The position numbers and the translations under genes are program-made. DNA of 56,232 bases from an uncultured Prevotellaceae bacterium (GTDB lineage: Bacteria; Bacteroidota; Bacteroidia; Bacteroidales; Bacteroidaceae). Below the pieces are notes generated by a model, which was not told the origin of the DNA, did not search any database, and saw nothing but the letters and a program-made list of their open reading frames with translations. Where the stretch lies: contig ONLL01000022.1 in assembly GCA_900318685.1 (NCBI GenBank), forward strand, positions 1-56,232, written 5' to 3'. Shown in pieces: positions 15,157-23,216 of this stretch (positions are counted from its first letter, which is position 1; each line of letters starts with the position of its first letter).

Positions 15157-16657
15157 GTTGAACTATAATCCTGATGTGTTGTCGTGCTTGGCTAACCTGA
15201 GTAACGACGAAGTGTTTACCCCGCCACAATTGGCGAACCAGATGCTGGATATGTTGCCGCAAGAGCTGTTTCGGAGTCCCGACACGAAATTCCTCGACCC
15301 TTGCACGAAGAGCGGAGTCTTTCTCAGAGAGATTGCGAGAAGGTTGATAGTCGGTTTGGCTGATAAGATTCCTGATCTTCAGGAGCGTATCGACCACATC
15401 ATGCATGACCAGATCTATGGCATCGCCATTACTCGGTTGACTTCGTTGATGAGTCGCCGTAGCCTCTATTGCTCAAAGGATGCCAGTTGCAAATACAGCC
15501 TCTCGCATTTCGATGATGCAGATGGCAATATTCACTTTGACGAGATTCTGCATGCGTGGCAAGGAGGCAAGTGTATCTATTGCGGAGCCTCGCAAGAAGT
15601 CTACGACAGAGGCGAAGAACTCGAATCACATGCTTATGAATTTATTCATACAGATAACCCAAAAGATTTTTATAACAATATGACTTTCGATGTAATTATT
15701 GGCAACCCGCCGTATCAGTTAGGAGATGGAGGAAATAATGCAAGTGCTACTCCAATATACAACTTATTTGTAACGCAGGCACGCAAACTTAATCCATTAT
15801 TTCTTATAATGATTATTCCTTCAAGATGGTATTGTGGGGGTAGAGGTCTTGATGAATTTCGTAACATGATGCTCGAAGATAAAAACCTCCAATACATTTA
15901 TGATTACAAGAGAAGTGCTGATTGTTTTCCTGGAATAAGAAATGGAGGTGGAATATGTTACTTCTTAAGAAATAGTCATTACCATTCTGATTATGTTAAT
16001 ATCGCTAATCATGTGGAAGGTGAGGAGGCAAAATGGATACAAAGGAAAAAGATAGATTTTAACCTCAATTTCTTTATAAGAGACAATAAGGTTTATGAAA
16101 TTGTAAAGAAGGTGAAGAAAAAACAGGAATCATCATTGGCTAACATCGTTTATTCTCAAAAACCTTATGGCTTTAGAACCAATTTTACAGATTTTGATGA
16201 GAAAGGAAAAGTTAAGCTTTACACAAAGAAATCAAAAAGAGGTTATGAATATATATCAGAAGATCAAATTACCAAAAATATAGAAGACCTCGATAAATGG
16301 AAACTTGTTACATCTAGAAGTACATCTGTGCCAGAGGAAGATAACGGACAAGTATTAAGAATGTCTCAGACTTTTATTGTTGAGCCGCAAGCTGTAGTTA
16401 CTGAATCATATATTGTTATTTGTGTTTCGGAAAATAAGGTGATAGTTGAGAATTGTTATTCATATCTAAAAACAAAATTCTTTAGACTCCTTTGCCAGAT
16501 AACAATAGTATCACCTGATGTGTCGCAAAGAACATTTACCCTTGTCCCACTCCAAGACTTCAGCAAGCCTTGGACGGATGAAGAGCTCTATAAGAAATAT
16601 AATCTGACTGAAGAAGAAATCGCATTTATTGAGTCGATGATACGACCAATGGAATAA
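15149..16657 (+). CDS. Eco57I-like adenine-specific DNA methyltransferase (502 aa)
   Basis: Adenine methyltransferase with catalytic NPPY (186-189, in VIIGNPPYQ). Its motif I has the variant sequence DPCTKSG (50-56) in place of DPACGTG. A zinc-knuckle-like CIYCGA (142-147) followed by YDRGEELESHAYEFIH separates the two. Beyond NPPY lie the conserved IIPSRW and FPGIRNGGGICYFL stretches; the remainder (about 300-502) is probably target recognition. Base composition drops sharply from about 15640 to 16550 (strongly AT-rich), suggesting that the target-recognition part has a different origin. It overlaps the upstream gene by 8 nt and precedes the helicase-nuclease by 17 nt, a tight operon. Confidence 0.85.
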   Translation: MSKLNYNPDVLSCLANLSNDEVFTPPQLANQMLDMLPQELFRSPDTKFLDPCTKSGVFLREIARRLIVGLADKIPDLQERIDHIMHDQIYGIAITRLTSLMSRRSLYCSKDASCKYSLSHFDDADGNIHFDEILHAWQGGKCIYCGASQEVYDRGEELESHAYEFIHTDNPKDFYNNMTFDVIIGNPPYQLGDGGNNASATPIYNLFVTQARKLNPLFLIMIIPSRWYCGGRGLDEFRNMMLEDKNLQYIYDYKRSADCFPGIRNGGGICYFLRNSHYHSDYVNIANHVEGEEAKWIQRKKIDFNLNFFIRDNKVYEIVKKVKKKQESSLANIVYSQKPYGFRTNFTDFDEKGKVKLYTKKSKRGYEYISEDQITKNIEDLDKWKLVTSRSTSVPEEDNGQVLRMSQTFIVEPQAVVTESYIVICVSENKVIVENCYSYLKTKFFRLLCQITIVSPDVSQRTFTLVPLQDFSKPWTDEELYKKYNLTEEEIAFIESMIRPME

Positions 16658-16674
16658 TAAAACACTGAAAGTCT

Positions 16675-19191
16675 ATGGCTACCAATAATAACTATTTTCC
16701 TAAGAAATCGGACTCAGCTCCGATGATCTATGCTTACGAAGACAAGTATGATCCTAACTTGAAAGGTATCCTGAAAGTGGGCTATACCACGATTGGTGTG
16801 CAAGAGCGTGTGCGCCAGCAGTATAATATTGTGCGGCCAGGCGAACCACCATACCGTATCTTGGTAGAAGAATCAGCCATGCGACAGGATGGTACGACAT
16901 TTATGGATCATGATGTGCATCGCACCTTGGTAAAGATGGGATGCCAAAACATAGAAGGTGAATGGTATCGCTGTACGCCTCAACAGGTTAGGTCTGCCAT
17001 CGTGGCCGTCAGAGAAAGGGTAGATGTGGCATGGAATCGCGACAAAACCTTTGGCATGCGCCCAGAACAGAAGAAAGCGGTTGACAAGACGGCAGCATAC
17101 TTTGATAGTTACAAGTTGGAAAATGGACGTGTTCCTCACTTCCTTTGGAACTGTAAGATGCGCTTTGGCAAAACCTTTACTACCTATCAGCTGGCCAAGC
17201 GTATGGGATGGACGCGAGTGCTGGTTCTCACCTTCAAGCCTGCCGTGGCTCAAGCATGGGAAGAGGATCTGATGACGCACGTGGATTTCAAGGACTGGCA
17301 ATTTATTGCTCGTAATCCAGAGGCTACGATTGACTATCAGTTCGCGCATGCCGACCAGTCGAAGCCAATGGTGGTATTCGGCTCATTTCAGGACTTCCTT
17401 GGGAAGAATACGGCCAACGGCGGTATGAAACTGAAACACGAGTGGGCTCGGGAATTCAATTGGGACTGTATTGTGCTCGATGAATATCACTATGGCGCAT
17501 GGCGTGAGAATGCAAAAGAACTGATTGGTGTCAGCGAGGACTTAGGCAGCGAGATTGAGAATCCCGATTACTTCGACGAGGATCTAATTCCTATCACGTC
17601 GAATCATTATCTCTATCTATCGGGCACTCCTTTCCGTGCTATTGCCTCGGGAGAGTTTATCGAGGAACAGATCTACAACTGGACGTATTCTGATGAACAG
17701 CGTTCCAAAGAGGATTGGGGCGACAAACCTGATAATCCTTATGCATCGCTGCCCAAGATGGTGTTGCTGACCTATCAACTGCCTGCTGAAATATCGAGAG
17801 TGGCTGAGGAAGGAGAGTTTGATGAATTCGATTTGAACTCGTTCTTTGAGGCAGAGGGCAAGGGAGAGAATGCTGTATTCAAACATCATGACGAGGTACA
17901 GAAGTGGCTCGATATGCTGCGAGGACAATATTTGCCAACCTCTATTAACGACTTGAAGGCTGGCAATCGGAAACCGCCTTTGCCCTTCCTCAATGGCGAC
18001 CTCTATACTAACATGAACCATACTTTGTGGTTTTTGCCTAATGTGGCATCGTGTTTTGCCATGAGGAATTTGCTTACTGAACTTCAGAATACCTTCTATC
18101 ACGACTATCGGGTCATCGTATGTGCGGGCACTCGGGCTGGCATCGGACAGCAGGCATTGCCTCCTGTTGAGAAGGCTATGTCGCACCCCGACCCGCTACA
18201 TTGTAAGACCATCACGCTGACCTGCGGTAAACTGACAACTGGCGTTACCGTGCGTCCTTGGACGGGTATCTTCATGCTGCGCGACACTACGTCGCCAGAG
18301 ACTTACTTCCAGTCGGCCTTCCGCGTGCAGTCGCCTTGGACCATCACCAATAGCGACGGGTTGCATCCGAATCGGGTGGAGATATTGAAGCAGTTGTGCT
18401 ATGTGTTTGACTTCTCTCCTAACAGGGCGTTAAGAAAGGTGGCCGACTATTCTTGTCAGTTGAATGTTGAAGAGGGTAATCCGGAGAAGTGCGTGGATGA
18501 CTTCATCAAGTTCCTGCCTGTGCTTTGTTATGAAAATGGAGTCATGAAAGCACTTTCAGCAAGCGATGTACTCGACATGGCCATGAACAATACATCGGCC
18601 ACGCTATTGGCTCGCCGTTGGGAGAGTGCCTTGCTGGTGAATGTAGATAACTTTACCCTCCAGCGCCTTATGAACAACCCCGAGGCGATGGCTGCCCTCA
18701 TGAAGATAGAGGGATTCCGCTCGTTGAATCAGGATATCGAGACTATTATCAATAAGAGTGATGCCATCAAGAAAATCCGCAAGGAACACGAAGAAGGATT
18801 ATCGGCACGTGAGAAGAGAGAGCTAACAGAAGAGGAAAAGGAAATCAAGAGCAAGCGACGCCAAATACAAGAAAAGCTGATGAAGTTCGCTACGCGCATA
18901 CCTATATTTATGTATCTGACGGACTATCGTGAGTATTCTCTGAAAGACGTTATCCTGCAACTGGAACCAAAATTGTTCGAGCGTGTAACAGGATTAACCA
19001 AACAAGACTTTGCTCTTTTGGTCAGTCTGAATGTATTCAACGAGGCTCTGATGAACGATGCTGTTTATAAATTTAAGCGATATGAGGACTCCAGCCTTTC
19101 CTATACGGGCATCGATCGCCATGAAGGAGAGAAGTTGGTTGGTGGTTATAGTACTGTCATCTCAGTAGAAGAGTATCAGTATAAGGTCTAG
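16675..19191 (+). CDS. Restriction subunit: GIY-YIG-like nuclease fused to SF2 helicase (838 aa)
   Basis: Probable DNA-cleaving and translocating subunit of the RM system. The N-terminal ~110 aa (MIYAYE at 17-22, LKVGYT at 33-38, QERVRQQY at 43-50, GEWYRC at 95-100) match the T5orf172/Mug113 branch of GIY-YIG nucleases. The SF2 helicase follows, with Walker A KMRFGKT (161-167), DEYH box (269-272), YLSGTPFR (motif III region) and TYFQSAFRVQSPW (motif VI). A helical, lysine-rich stretch (about 695-740) precedes the C-terminal domain. The gene order methyltransferase, methyltransferase, helicase-nuclease is typical of ATP-dependent RM loci in Bacteroidetes. Alternative: a purely defensive translocase without cleavage if the GIY-YIG part is inactive. 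Confidence 0.82.
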   Translation: MATNNNYFPKKSDSAPMIYAYEDKYDPNLKGILKVGYTTIGVQERVRQQYNIVRPGEPPYRILVEESAMRQDGTTFMDHDVHRTLVKMGCQNIEGEWYRCTPQQVRSAIVAVRERVDVAWNRDKTFGMRPEQKKAVDKTAAYFDSYKLENGRVPHFLWNCKMRFGKTFTTYQLAKRMGWTRVLVLTFKPAVAQAWEEDLMTHVDFKDWQFIARNPEATIDYQFAHADQSKPMVVFGSFQDFLGKNTANGGMKLKHEWAREFNWDCIVLDEYHYGAWRENAKELIGVSEDLGSEIENPDYFDEDLIPITSNHYLYLSGTPFRAIASGEFIEEQIYNWTYSDEQRSKEDWGDKPDNPYASLPKMVLLTYQLPAEISRVAEEGEFDEFDLNSFFEAEGKGENAVFKHHDEVQKWLDMLRGQYLPTSINDLKAGNRKPPLPFLNGDLYTNMNHTLWFLPNVASCFAMRNLLTELQNTFYHDYRVIVCAGTRAGIGQQALPPVEKAMSHPDPLHCKTITLTCGKLTTGVTVRPWTGIFMLRDTTSPETYFQSAFRVQSPWTITNSDGLHPNRVEILKQLCYVFDFSPNRALRKVADYSCQLNVEEGNPEKCVDDFIKFLPVLCYENGVMKALSASDVLDMAMNNTSATLLARRWESALLVNVDNFTLQRLMNNPEAMAALMKIEGFRSLNQDIETIINKSDAIKKIRKEHEEGLSAREKRELTEEEKEIKSKRRQIQEKLMKFATRIPIFMYLTDYREYSLKDVILQLEPKLFERVTGLTKQDFALLVSLNVFNEALMNDAVYKFKRYEDSSLSYTGIDRHEGEKLVGGYSTVISVEEYQYKV

Positions 19192-19201
19192 AGATCCGGA
19201 A

Positions 19202-19225
19202 CACAGCAGGGCAGGTTCTGCTGTG
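19202..19225 (+). terminator. Hairpin after the RM operon
   Basis: CACAGCAG (19202-19209) and CTGCTGTG (19218-19225) pair with an 8-nt loop, 10 nt after the helicase stop. No T-run follows, so it may act as an mRNA end-stabiliser rather than an intrinsic terminator. Confidence 0.4.
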
Positions 19226-19292
19226 CGCTGTGCCCATCGCGTTGAAGGCATGATGTTTTATGTGATTTTCTTTGAAAAAAATTGCCAAAATA

Positions 19293-19324
19293 TTTGGTAG
19301 TTTCAGGAAATTTTTGTACCTTTG
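19293..19324 (+). promoter_or_regulatory. Promoter of the HU-related gene, both boxes visible
   Basis: A -33 box TTTG (19293-19296) and a -7 box TACCTTTG (19317-19324) are 20 bp apart, the best-formed Bacteroidetes promoter in the window. Confidence 0.75.
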
Positions 19325-19328
19325 TATC

Positions 19329-19382
19329 GTAAATCAAGCGTGATTTACTAGGGGAAGCGGCCACTCCGAACAGGCTGGCCGC
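19329..19382 (+). promoter_or_regulatory. Double-hairpin leader of the HU-related gene
   Basis: GTAAATCA/TGATTTAC (19329-19348, AGCG loop) is followed by GCGGCCA/TGGCCGC (19357-19382). Transcription from the promoter above would start at the base of the first hairpin, giving a structured 5' UTR of about 85 nt that could stabilise the message or regulate translation. Confidence 0.5.
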
Positions 19383-19418
19383 AGTGTGAGTCTAATACCA
19401 TAAAAAACACAACAAAGT

Positions 19419-20003
19419 ATGGCTACAAACTCAATTGTTCTGCCTATCGATATTCGTAAGAATCGACAGGCATTGTCAAAGGTCTTCGGACACTACTTTC
19501 CTGTGGTGCACAACTCCGGAGCCTTGTCGACCGTCGGTCTGGCCAAGCACATGGCTGACCACGGCAGTATTGTCACCGAGGAGGTGCTGCGCCTGGTGCT
19601 GGGGCAGCTCTCGCGCTGCATTCCTGAGCTGGTGGGGCAGGGCATCCCTGTGGTGCTCGACGGGCTGGGCACGTTCTATGCCACTGCCGAGTCGGTGCCC
19701 GGTGGTGCTGAGTCGGTGCAGCAGGCCTCGGAGATGGGCGCTGCCAACCTGGTGAAGGGCATCCACCTGCGCTTCAAGCCCACCGATGTTGACCTTCGTG
19801 CTCTGACCTCGCGTGCCTACAAGCGTGAGTGTTCGCTGCAGCTGGACAACGTCATCGAGCTGACTAACGTCACCGAGCAGGTGGACGGTCAGGAGAAGGT
19901 GACGCGTCGTCTGCAGAAGCTGACTCCCATCGCCGACTGGCTCTATCAGGACCAGCATGGTGATGATGGTGGTGACGGCGGCGACGATGAGCCACGTCCG
20001 TAA
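19419..20003 (+). CDS. HU-related (DNABII) DNA-binding protein, long Bacteroidetes type
   Basis: A 194-aa nucleoid-associated protein of the histone-like HU family as found in Bacteroidetes. The HU fold is visible as a helical N-terminus (about 15-80, including HMADHGSIVTEEVLRLVL) and the GIPVVLDGLGTFYA beta segment (75-88). This is followed by an extended arm region (GIHLRFKPTDVDLR) and a C-terminal extension that ends in a Gly/Asp-rich acidic tail (HGDDGGDGGDDEPRP). Likely bends DNA without strong sequence specificity. It has its own promoter and structured leader. It is not co-transcribed with the RM operon. Confidence 0.88.
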   Translation: MATNSIVLPIDIRKNRQALSKVFGHYFPVVHNSGALSTVGLAKHMADHGSIVTEEVLRLVLGQLSRCIPELVGQGIPVVLDGLGTFYATAESVPGGAESVQQASEMGAANLVKGIHLRFKPTDVDLRALTSRAYKRECSLQLDNVIELTNVTEQVDGQEKVTRRLQKLTPIADWLYQDQHGDDGGDGGDDEPRP

Positions 20004-20056
20004 AACCCACCCCCAGCCCCTCCCGTGTGGGAGAGGAATTCTGGGGCGGATATGGG
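20004..20056. repeat. REP-like C-rich palindrome
   Basis: Contains CACCCCCAGCCCCTCCC, a short hairpin loop and GGGAGAGG, with outer arms ACCCACCCCC and a degenerate GGGCGGATATGGGT. The same CCCCCAGCCCC core occurs at 52396-52512 and 53716-53750. Confidence 0.65.
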
Positions 20057-20062
20057 TACTTT

Positions 20063-20104
20063 AAAAAAAGGGTGAAGAGACATGCTGCTCTTCACTCTTT
20101 TTTT
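20063..20104. terminator. Bidirectional terminator between HU-related gene and trxB
   Basis: GTGAAGAG (20072-20079) and CTCTTCAC (20088-20095), flanked by seven A (20063-20069) and seven T (20098-20104). The genes on both sides converge on it. Confidence 0.9.
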
Positions 20105-20135
20105 GCGATGATATTGGTGATGTTTACCTTTATTG

Positions 20136-21068
20136 CTATGATTGCGCAAGGAGGTAGCGTTCGGCCTCGATGGCGGCCTGGCAGCCGGTGCCGGCAGCGG
20201 TGATGGCCTGACGATAGACGGGATCGGCACAGTCGCCGGCAACGAAGATGCCGGGGAGCTTGGTGCGCGGGGTGCCGTCGATCTTCTTCAGGTAGCCCAC
20301 CTCATCGACATCGAGCCAGGGACGGAAGATGTCGGTGTTGGGCTTGTGGCCGATGGCGAGGAAGAAACCGTCGATCTGGATGTCGACGAGCTGCTCGTCG
20401 GGCTCACCACGGCGGCGCACGAGATGGGCTCCCTCGACGCCTTCTTCACCGAAGAGACCGATGGTGTTGTGCTCGAAGAGGATCTCGATGTTCTCGCGCT
20501 CCATGACACGTTGCTGCATCACCTTGGAGGCACGGAGGAAGGGCTTGCGCACGATGAGATAGACCTTCTTGGCAAGTCCGCTGAGGTAGAGGGCATCCTC
20601 GCAGGCGGTGTCGCCGCCGCCCACGACGGCCACGGTCTTCTTGCGATAGAAGAACCCGTCGCAGGTGGCACAGGCTGAGACGCCCATGCCGTTGTACTTC
20701 TGCTCGTCGGGCAGTCCGAGGTACTTGGCCGATGCTCCTGTGGCGATGATGACGGTGTCGGCTTCAATCACCTGGCCGGCATCATCTTTTACGCGGTAGG
20801 GCGGGGCAGAGAAGTCGACCTCGACAATCTCTCCGTCGCGGATATCGGCACCGAAGCGCTCGGCCTGCTGACGGAGGTCGAGCATCATCTGATTGCCGTC
20901 GACGCCCTCAGGATAGCCGGGGAAGTTCTCCACCTCAGTGGTCTGGGTGAGCTGTCCGCCGGGCTGCAGGCCGCAGTACTCGATGGGTTGGAGGTTGGCA
21001 CGGCCGGCATAGATGGCAGCGGTATAGCCTGCAGGTCCGCTGCCGATGATCAGGCATTTTGTCTTCAT
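20136..21068 (-). CDS. trxB: Thioredoxin reductase
   Basis: FAD- and NADPH-dependent cytoplasmic enzyme that reduces thioredoxin. It has the N-terminal FAD-binding GSGPAG (9-14), redox-active CATC (C133, C136), the NADPH-binding VGGGDTA (149-155) and the C-terminal FAD motif GIFVAGDCAD. The 310-aa length matches the family. The gene converges on the HU-related gene over a shared terminator. The adjacent glutathione peroxidase upstream on the same strand suggests a small peroxide-defence group; in bacteria lacking glutathione such peroxidases use thioredoxin, which fits the pairing (inference). Confidence 0.96.
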   Translation of the reverse strand: MKTKCLIIGSGPAGYTAAIYAGRANLQPIEYCGLQPGGQLTQTTEVENFPGYPEGVDGNQMMLDLRQQAERFGADIRDGEIVEVDFSAPPYRVKDDAGQVIEADTVIIATGASAKYLGLPDEQKYNGMGVSACATCDGFFYRKKTVAVVGGGDTACEDALYLSGLAKKVYLIVRKPFLRASKVMQQRVMERENIEILFEHNTIGLFGEEGVEGAHLVRRRGEPDEQLVDIQIDGFFLAIGHKPNTDIFRPWLDVDEVGYLKKIDGTPRTKLPGIFVAGDCADPVYRQAITAAGTGCQAAIEAERYLLAQS

Positions 21069-21169
21069 GTTTTTTGAATGAAGACAACAAGGACAACTTA
21101 GGACAACATCTCCTTTTGGGTTGACAGATTGGAGCGAAAAGTTGTCCTAAGTTGTTTTGTTGTTGTCTT

Positions 21170-21721
21170 TTATTTTAATAGTTCTTCAATCTTTGCTGCC
21201 ACGTCCTCCATCTTGGCGGTGGGCTCGAAGCGTGCCACGACCATGCCTTTCTTGTTGACGAGGAACTTGGTGAAGTTCCACTTGATGTCGGGCTTCTCCT
21301 TGTACTCAGGATCTTCCTTCGAGAGCATGTCGTCGAGGATATGGGCGATGGGGTGCTCCATGTCCCATCCTGCGAATCCCTTCTGCTCCTGGAGGAACTT
21401 AAACAGGGGGTCGGCATCGGGTCCGTTGACCTTCACTTTCTTGAAGCGTGGGAACTCAGTGCCGAAGTTGAGCTTGCAGAACTCATGGATGCTCTCGTCG
21501 GTGCCGGGAGCCTGCTGACCGAACTGGTTGCAGGGGAAGTCAAGGATGACGAACTCCTGCGAGCGGTACTTCTCGTAGAGTTTCTCCAGCTCTTCATACT
21601 GCGGTGTGAAGCCGCACTTGGTTGCTGTGTTCACGATGAGCAGCACTTCGTTGGCGTACTCTTTCAGCGAAACGTCCTTTCCTTTTCTGTCCTTGACAGT
21701 GAAATCATAAACTGTTTTCAT
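21170..21721 (-). CDS. Glutathione peroxidase family, thioredoxin-type peroxidase
   Basis: A 183-aa peroxidase with the peroxidatic cysteine in NTATKCGFTPQ (C36, encoded by TGC, not selenocysteine). It also has Gln66 in LDFPCNQFGQQ and Trp148-Asn149 in KWNFTKFLV, i.e. the full catalytic tetrad. No signal peptide, so cytoplasmic. Cys64 in the FPCNQF motif is the usual second cysteine region. It is just upstream of trxB on the same strand, 101 nt away, supporting thioredoxin as electron donor. It is preceded by a 10-unit heptamer repeat. Confidence 0.93.
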   Translation of the reverse strand: MKTVYDFTVKDRKGKDVSLKEYANEVLLIVNTATKCGFTPQYEELEKLYEKYRSQEFVILDFPCNQFGQQAPGTDESIHEFCKLNFGTEFPRFKKVKVNGPDADPLFKFLQEQKGFAGWDMEHPIAHILDDMLSKEDPEYKEKPDIKWNFTKFLVNKKGMVVARFEPTAKMEDVAAKIEELLK

Positions 21722-21770
21722 TGTTTCTTTTTAGGGGTGATTAGTGATATTATGATTATTATTAATGTCT

Positions 21771-21840
21771 CTCATTTCTCATTTCTCATTTCTTATTTCT
21801 CATTTCTCATTTCTTATTTCTCATTTCTCATTCCTCATTT
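21771..21840. repeat. Heptanucleotide array, 10 units of CTCATTT
   Basis: Ten exact-length 7-bp units: seven CTCATTT, two CTTATTT and one CTCATTC. It begins 2 bp beyond the nuclease stop codon and lies in the upstream region of the peroxidase gene. Slippage could change spacing there. Confidence 0.9.
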
Positions 21841-21842
21841 CT

Positions 21843-22754
21843 CTACAGTCCCCACGCCCTACACACGTTCTCGATGGGCAGCGTTTCTACGCGGTTCTCG
21901 GTGTCGTCGGGCAGGTTGCAGAAGAAGTCGATGCCGGTGAGCTCCTCCAGCTTGCGGATGCTGACGGCATAGCTGGCGAGGGGCTGGGCGACGGGATAGT
22001 TGGTGAGGTGCTCCATCCAGAAGCCTACGGCCTTATAGCCTTGGGCGTTCTTCATGAGGAGCGCGACGAAGTAGTATTTGGGCACGCGCATCTCTCCTTT
22101 GACGAGGGTGGGCAGTATCTGGTCGTCCTCGATGGTGCCTCCCTTGACCACGTAGAGCGTCTCGGTGGTGGTGGCATTAGCCCATGAGCGCACCTGACCT
22201 TCGAGCCGGTACCAGGGGCTGTTGTCGCTGCCGTTGAAGTTGCGGTACTGCGGCTGCATGTTGGTGAGGAAGAAAGTCTGGTAGTTGGCTTCTGCCGAAT
22301 AGAGACGGTCGGCTGAGGGGCAGATGTGCCCGTGGTCGAAGCCGCTGTTCCAGAAGCAGTCCTGACTGAGATAGAGGTAGTTGGGCAGCATCGGGTCGCG
22401 GGGGTACTGGTTGTCGTCGGAGCGGTAGCGTGTGGTGTTCTGGCGGCATGTGGCCTGGTTCATCTGGTAGGCCGACCAGCGCTGAGCTTTCTTCTCCGTG
22501 TCCCACTCGACGCTGTAGTTGATACCGTAGCGGTCGTTGGTGGTGTGTATGAGCACGACGGATGTGCCGCCCTTTACCCTTGGGAACTCGAGCCGCGAGA
22601 GTGCGGGTTCCTTGATGGTGTCGTTGCGGTTGACGTTGAGCTGTGTTTCCTTCCTGGCGTTCCAGTCGTCGTCATCGTCGGTGTCGTGACAGGCGACGGT
22701 GAGCAGCAGGAGCATCACGGCACAGCCTCGGCAGAAAGCTTCTAGCAGTTTCAT
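21843..22754 (-). CDS. Secreted lipoprotein DNA/RNA non-specific endonuclease (NucA type)
   Basis: A beta-beta-alpha-Me nuclease of the NucA/Serratia family. The start is set at the Met at 22754 because it opens a lipoprotein signal peptide (MLLLLTVAC, lipid-attached Cys22). The catalytic motif is DHGHICPSADR (140-150), with the general-base His143, and the metal-ligand Asn lies in FFLTNMQPQ (N165). Length 303 aa. It is expected to degrade DNA and RNA at the cell surface or periplasm. The gene lies between rpmE2 and the peroxidase gene, with a terminator upstream, and close to the TonB/OB-fold operon, which may take up its products. Confidence 0.9.
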   Translation of the reverse strand: MKLLEAFCRGCAVMLLLLTVACHDTDDDDDWNARKETQLNVNRNDTIKEPALSRLEFPRVKGGTSVVLIHTTNDRYGINYSVEWDTEKKAQRWSAYQMNQATCRQNTTRYRSDDNQYPRDPMLPNYLYLSQDCFWNSGFDHGHICPSADRLYSAEANYQTFFLTNMQPQYRNFNGSDNSPWYRLEGQVRSWANATTTETLYVVKGGTIEDDQILPTLVKGEMRVPKYYFVALLMKNAQGYKAVGFWMEHLTNYPVAQPLASYAVSIRKLEELTGIDFFCNLPDDTENRVETLPIENVCRAWGL

Positions 22755-22771
22755 GTTTTGGTTAGCGGAAA

Positions 22772-22813
22772 AAGGTGCGCACAAGGTATATGCAACTACC
22801 TTGGACGCACCTT
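22772..22813 (-). terminator. Terminator of rpmE2
   Basis: AAGGTGCG (22772-22779) and CGCACCTT (22806-22813) close a long stem with an inner AAGGTA/TACCTT pairing. On the minus strand it follows the L31 stop by 29 nt and ends in TTTTTCC. Confidence 0.75.
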
Positions 22814-22841
22814 AATAAGTCATGTGGTGTGTGTAAATATC

Positions 22842-23096
22842 TTACTTCTTCGCAGCCTTACCGTAGCGGCTCATGAACTTATCAACACGTCCTGCCGTGT
22901 CGACGAGCTTGCTCTTACCGGTGTAGAACGGGTGAGAGGTACTGGAGATTTCGACTTTTACCACTGGGTAAGTTTCGCCTTCGAATTCTACGGTGTCGTT
23001 TGTCTTTGCGGTAGACTTCGTAAGGAACATATCGCCGTTGGACATGTCACGGAACACGACGGGGCGATAGTTTTCTGGATGAATTCCTTTTTTCAT
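22842..23096 (-). CDS. rpmE2: 50S ribosomal protein bL31, type B
   Basis: 84 aa, beginning [17 protein letters not shown] and containing [13 protein letters not shown], diagnostic of bL31. The zinc-binding cysteines of the type A form are absent (no Cys in the protein), so this is the zinc-independent variant. It has its own -7 box and terminator, a single-gene unit. Confidence 0.96.
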   Translation of the reverse strand: MKKGIHPENYRPVVFRDMSNGDMFLTKSTAKTNDTVEFEGETYPVVKVEISSTSHPFYTGKSKLVDTAGRVDKFMSRYGKAAKK

Positions 23097-23134
23097 TGTT
23101 GCTTTTAAAATGGGTTAAATACTATTTTGGGCTG

Positions 23135-23142
23135 CAAAGGTA
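23135..23142 (-). promoter_or_regulatory. -7 box of rpmE2
   Basis: Plus-strand CAAAGGTA, i.e. TACCTTTG on the minus strand, 38 nt upstream of the start. Confidence 0.7.
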
Positions 23143-23216
23143 CGACTTTTTTTCGGAATGCGCAAGTTTTTCGCCTTTTTTTAGTTCTCAATCATCATTT
23201 TTGTTGATTCATCGAC

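Noticed and set aside
21170-21721. Selenoprotein form of glutathione peroxidase
   Set aside because: The catalytic codon is TGC (Cys), with no in-frame TGA.
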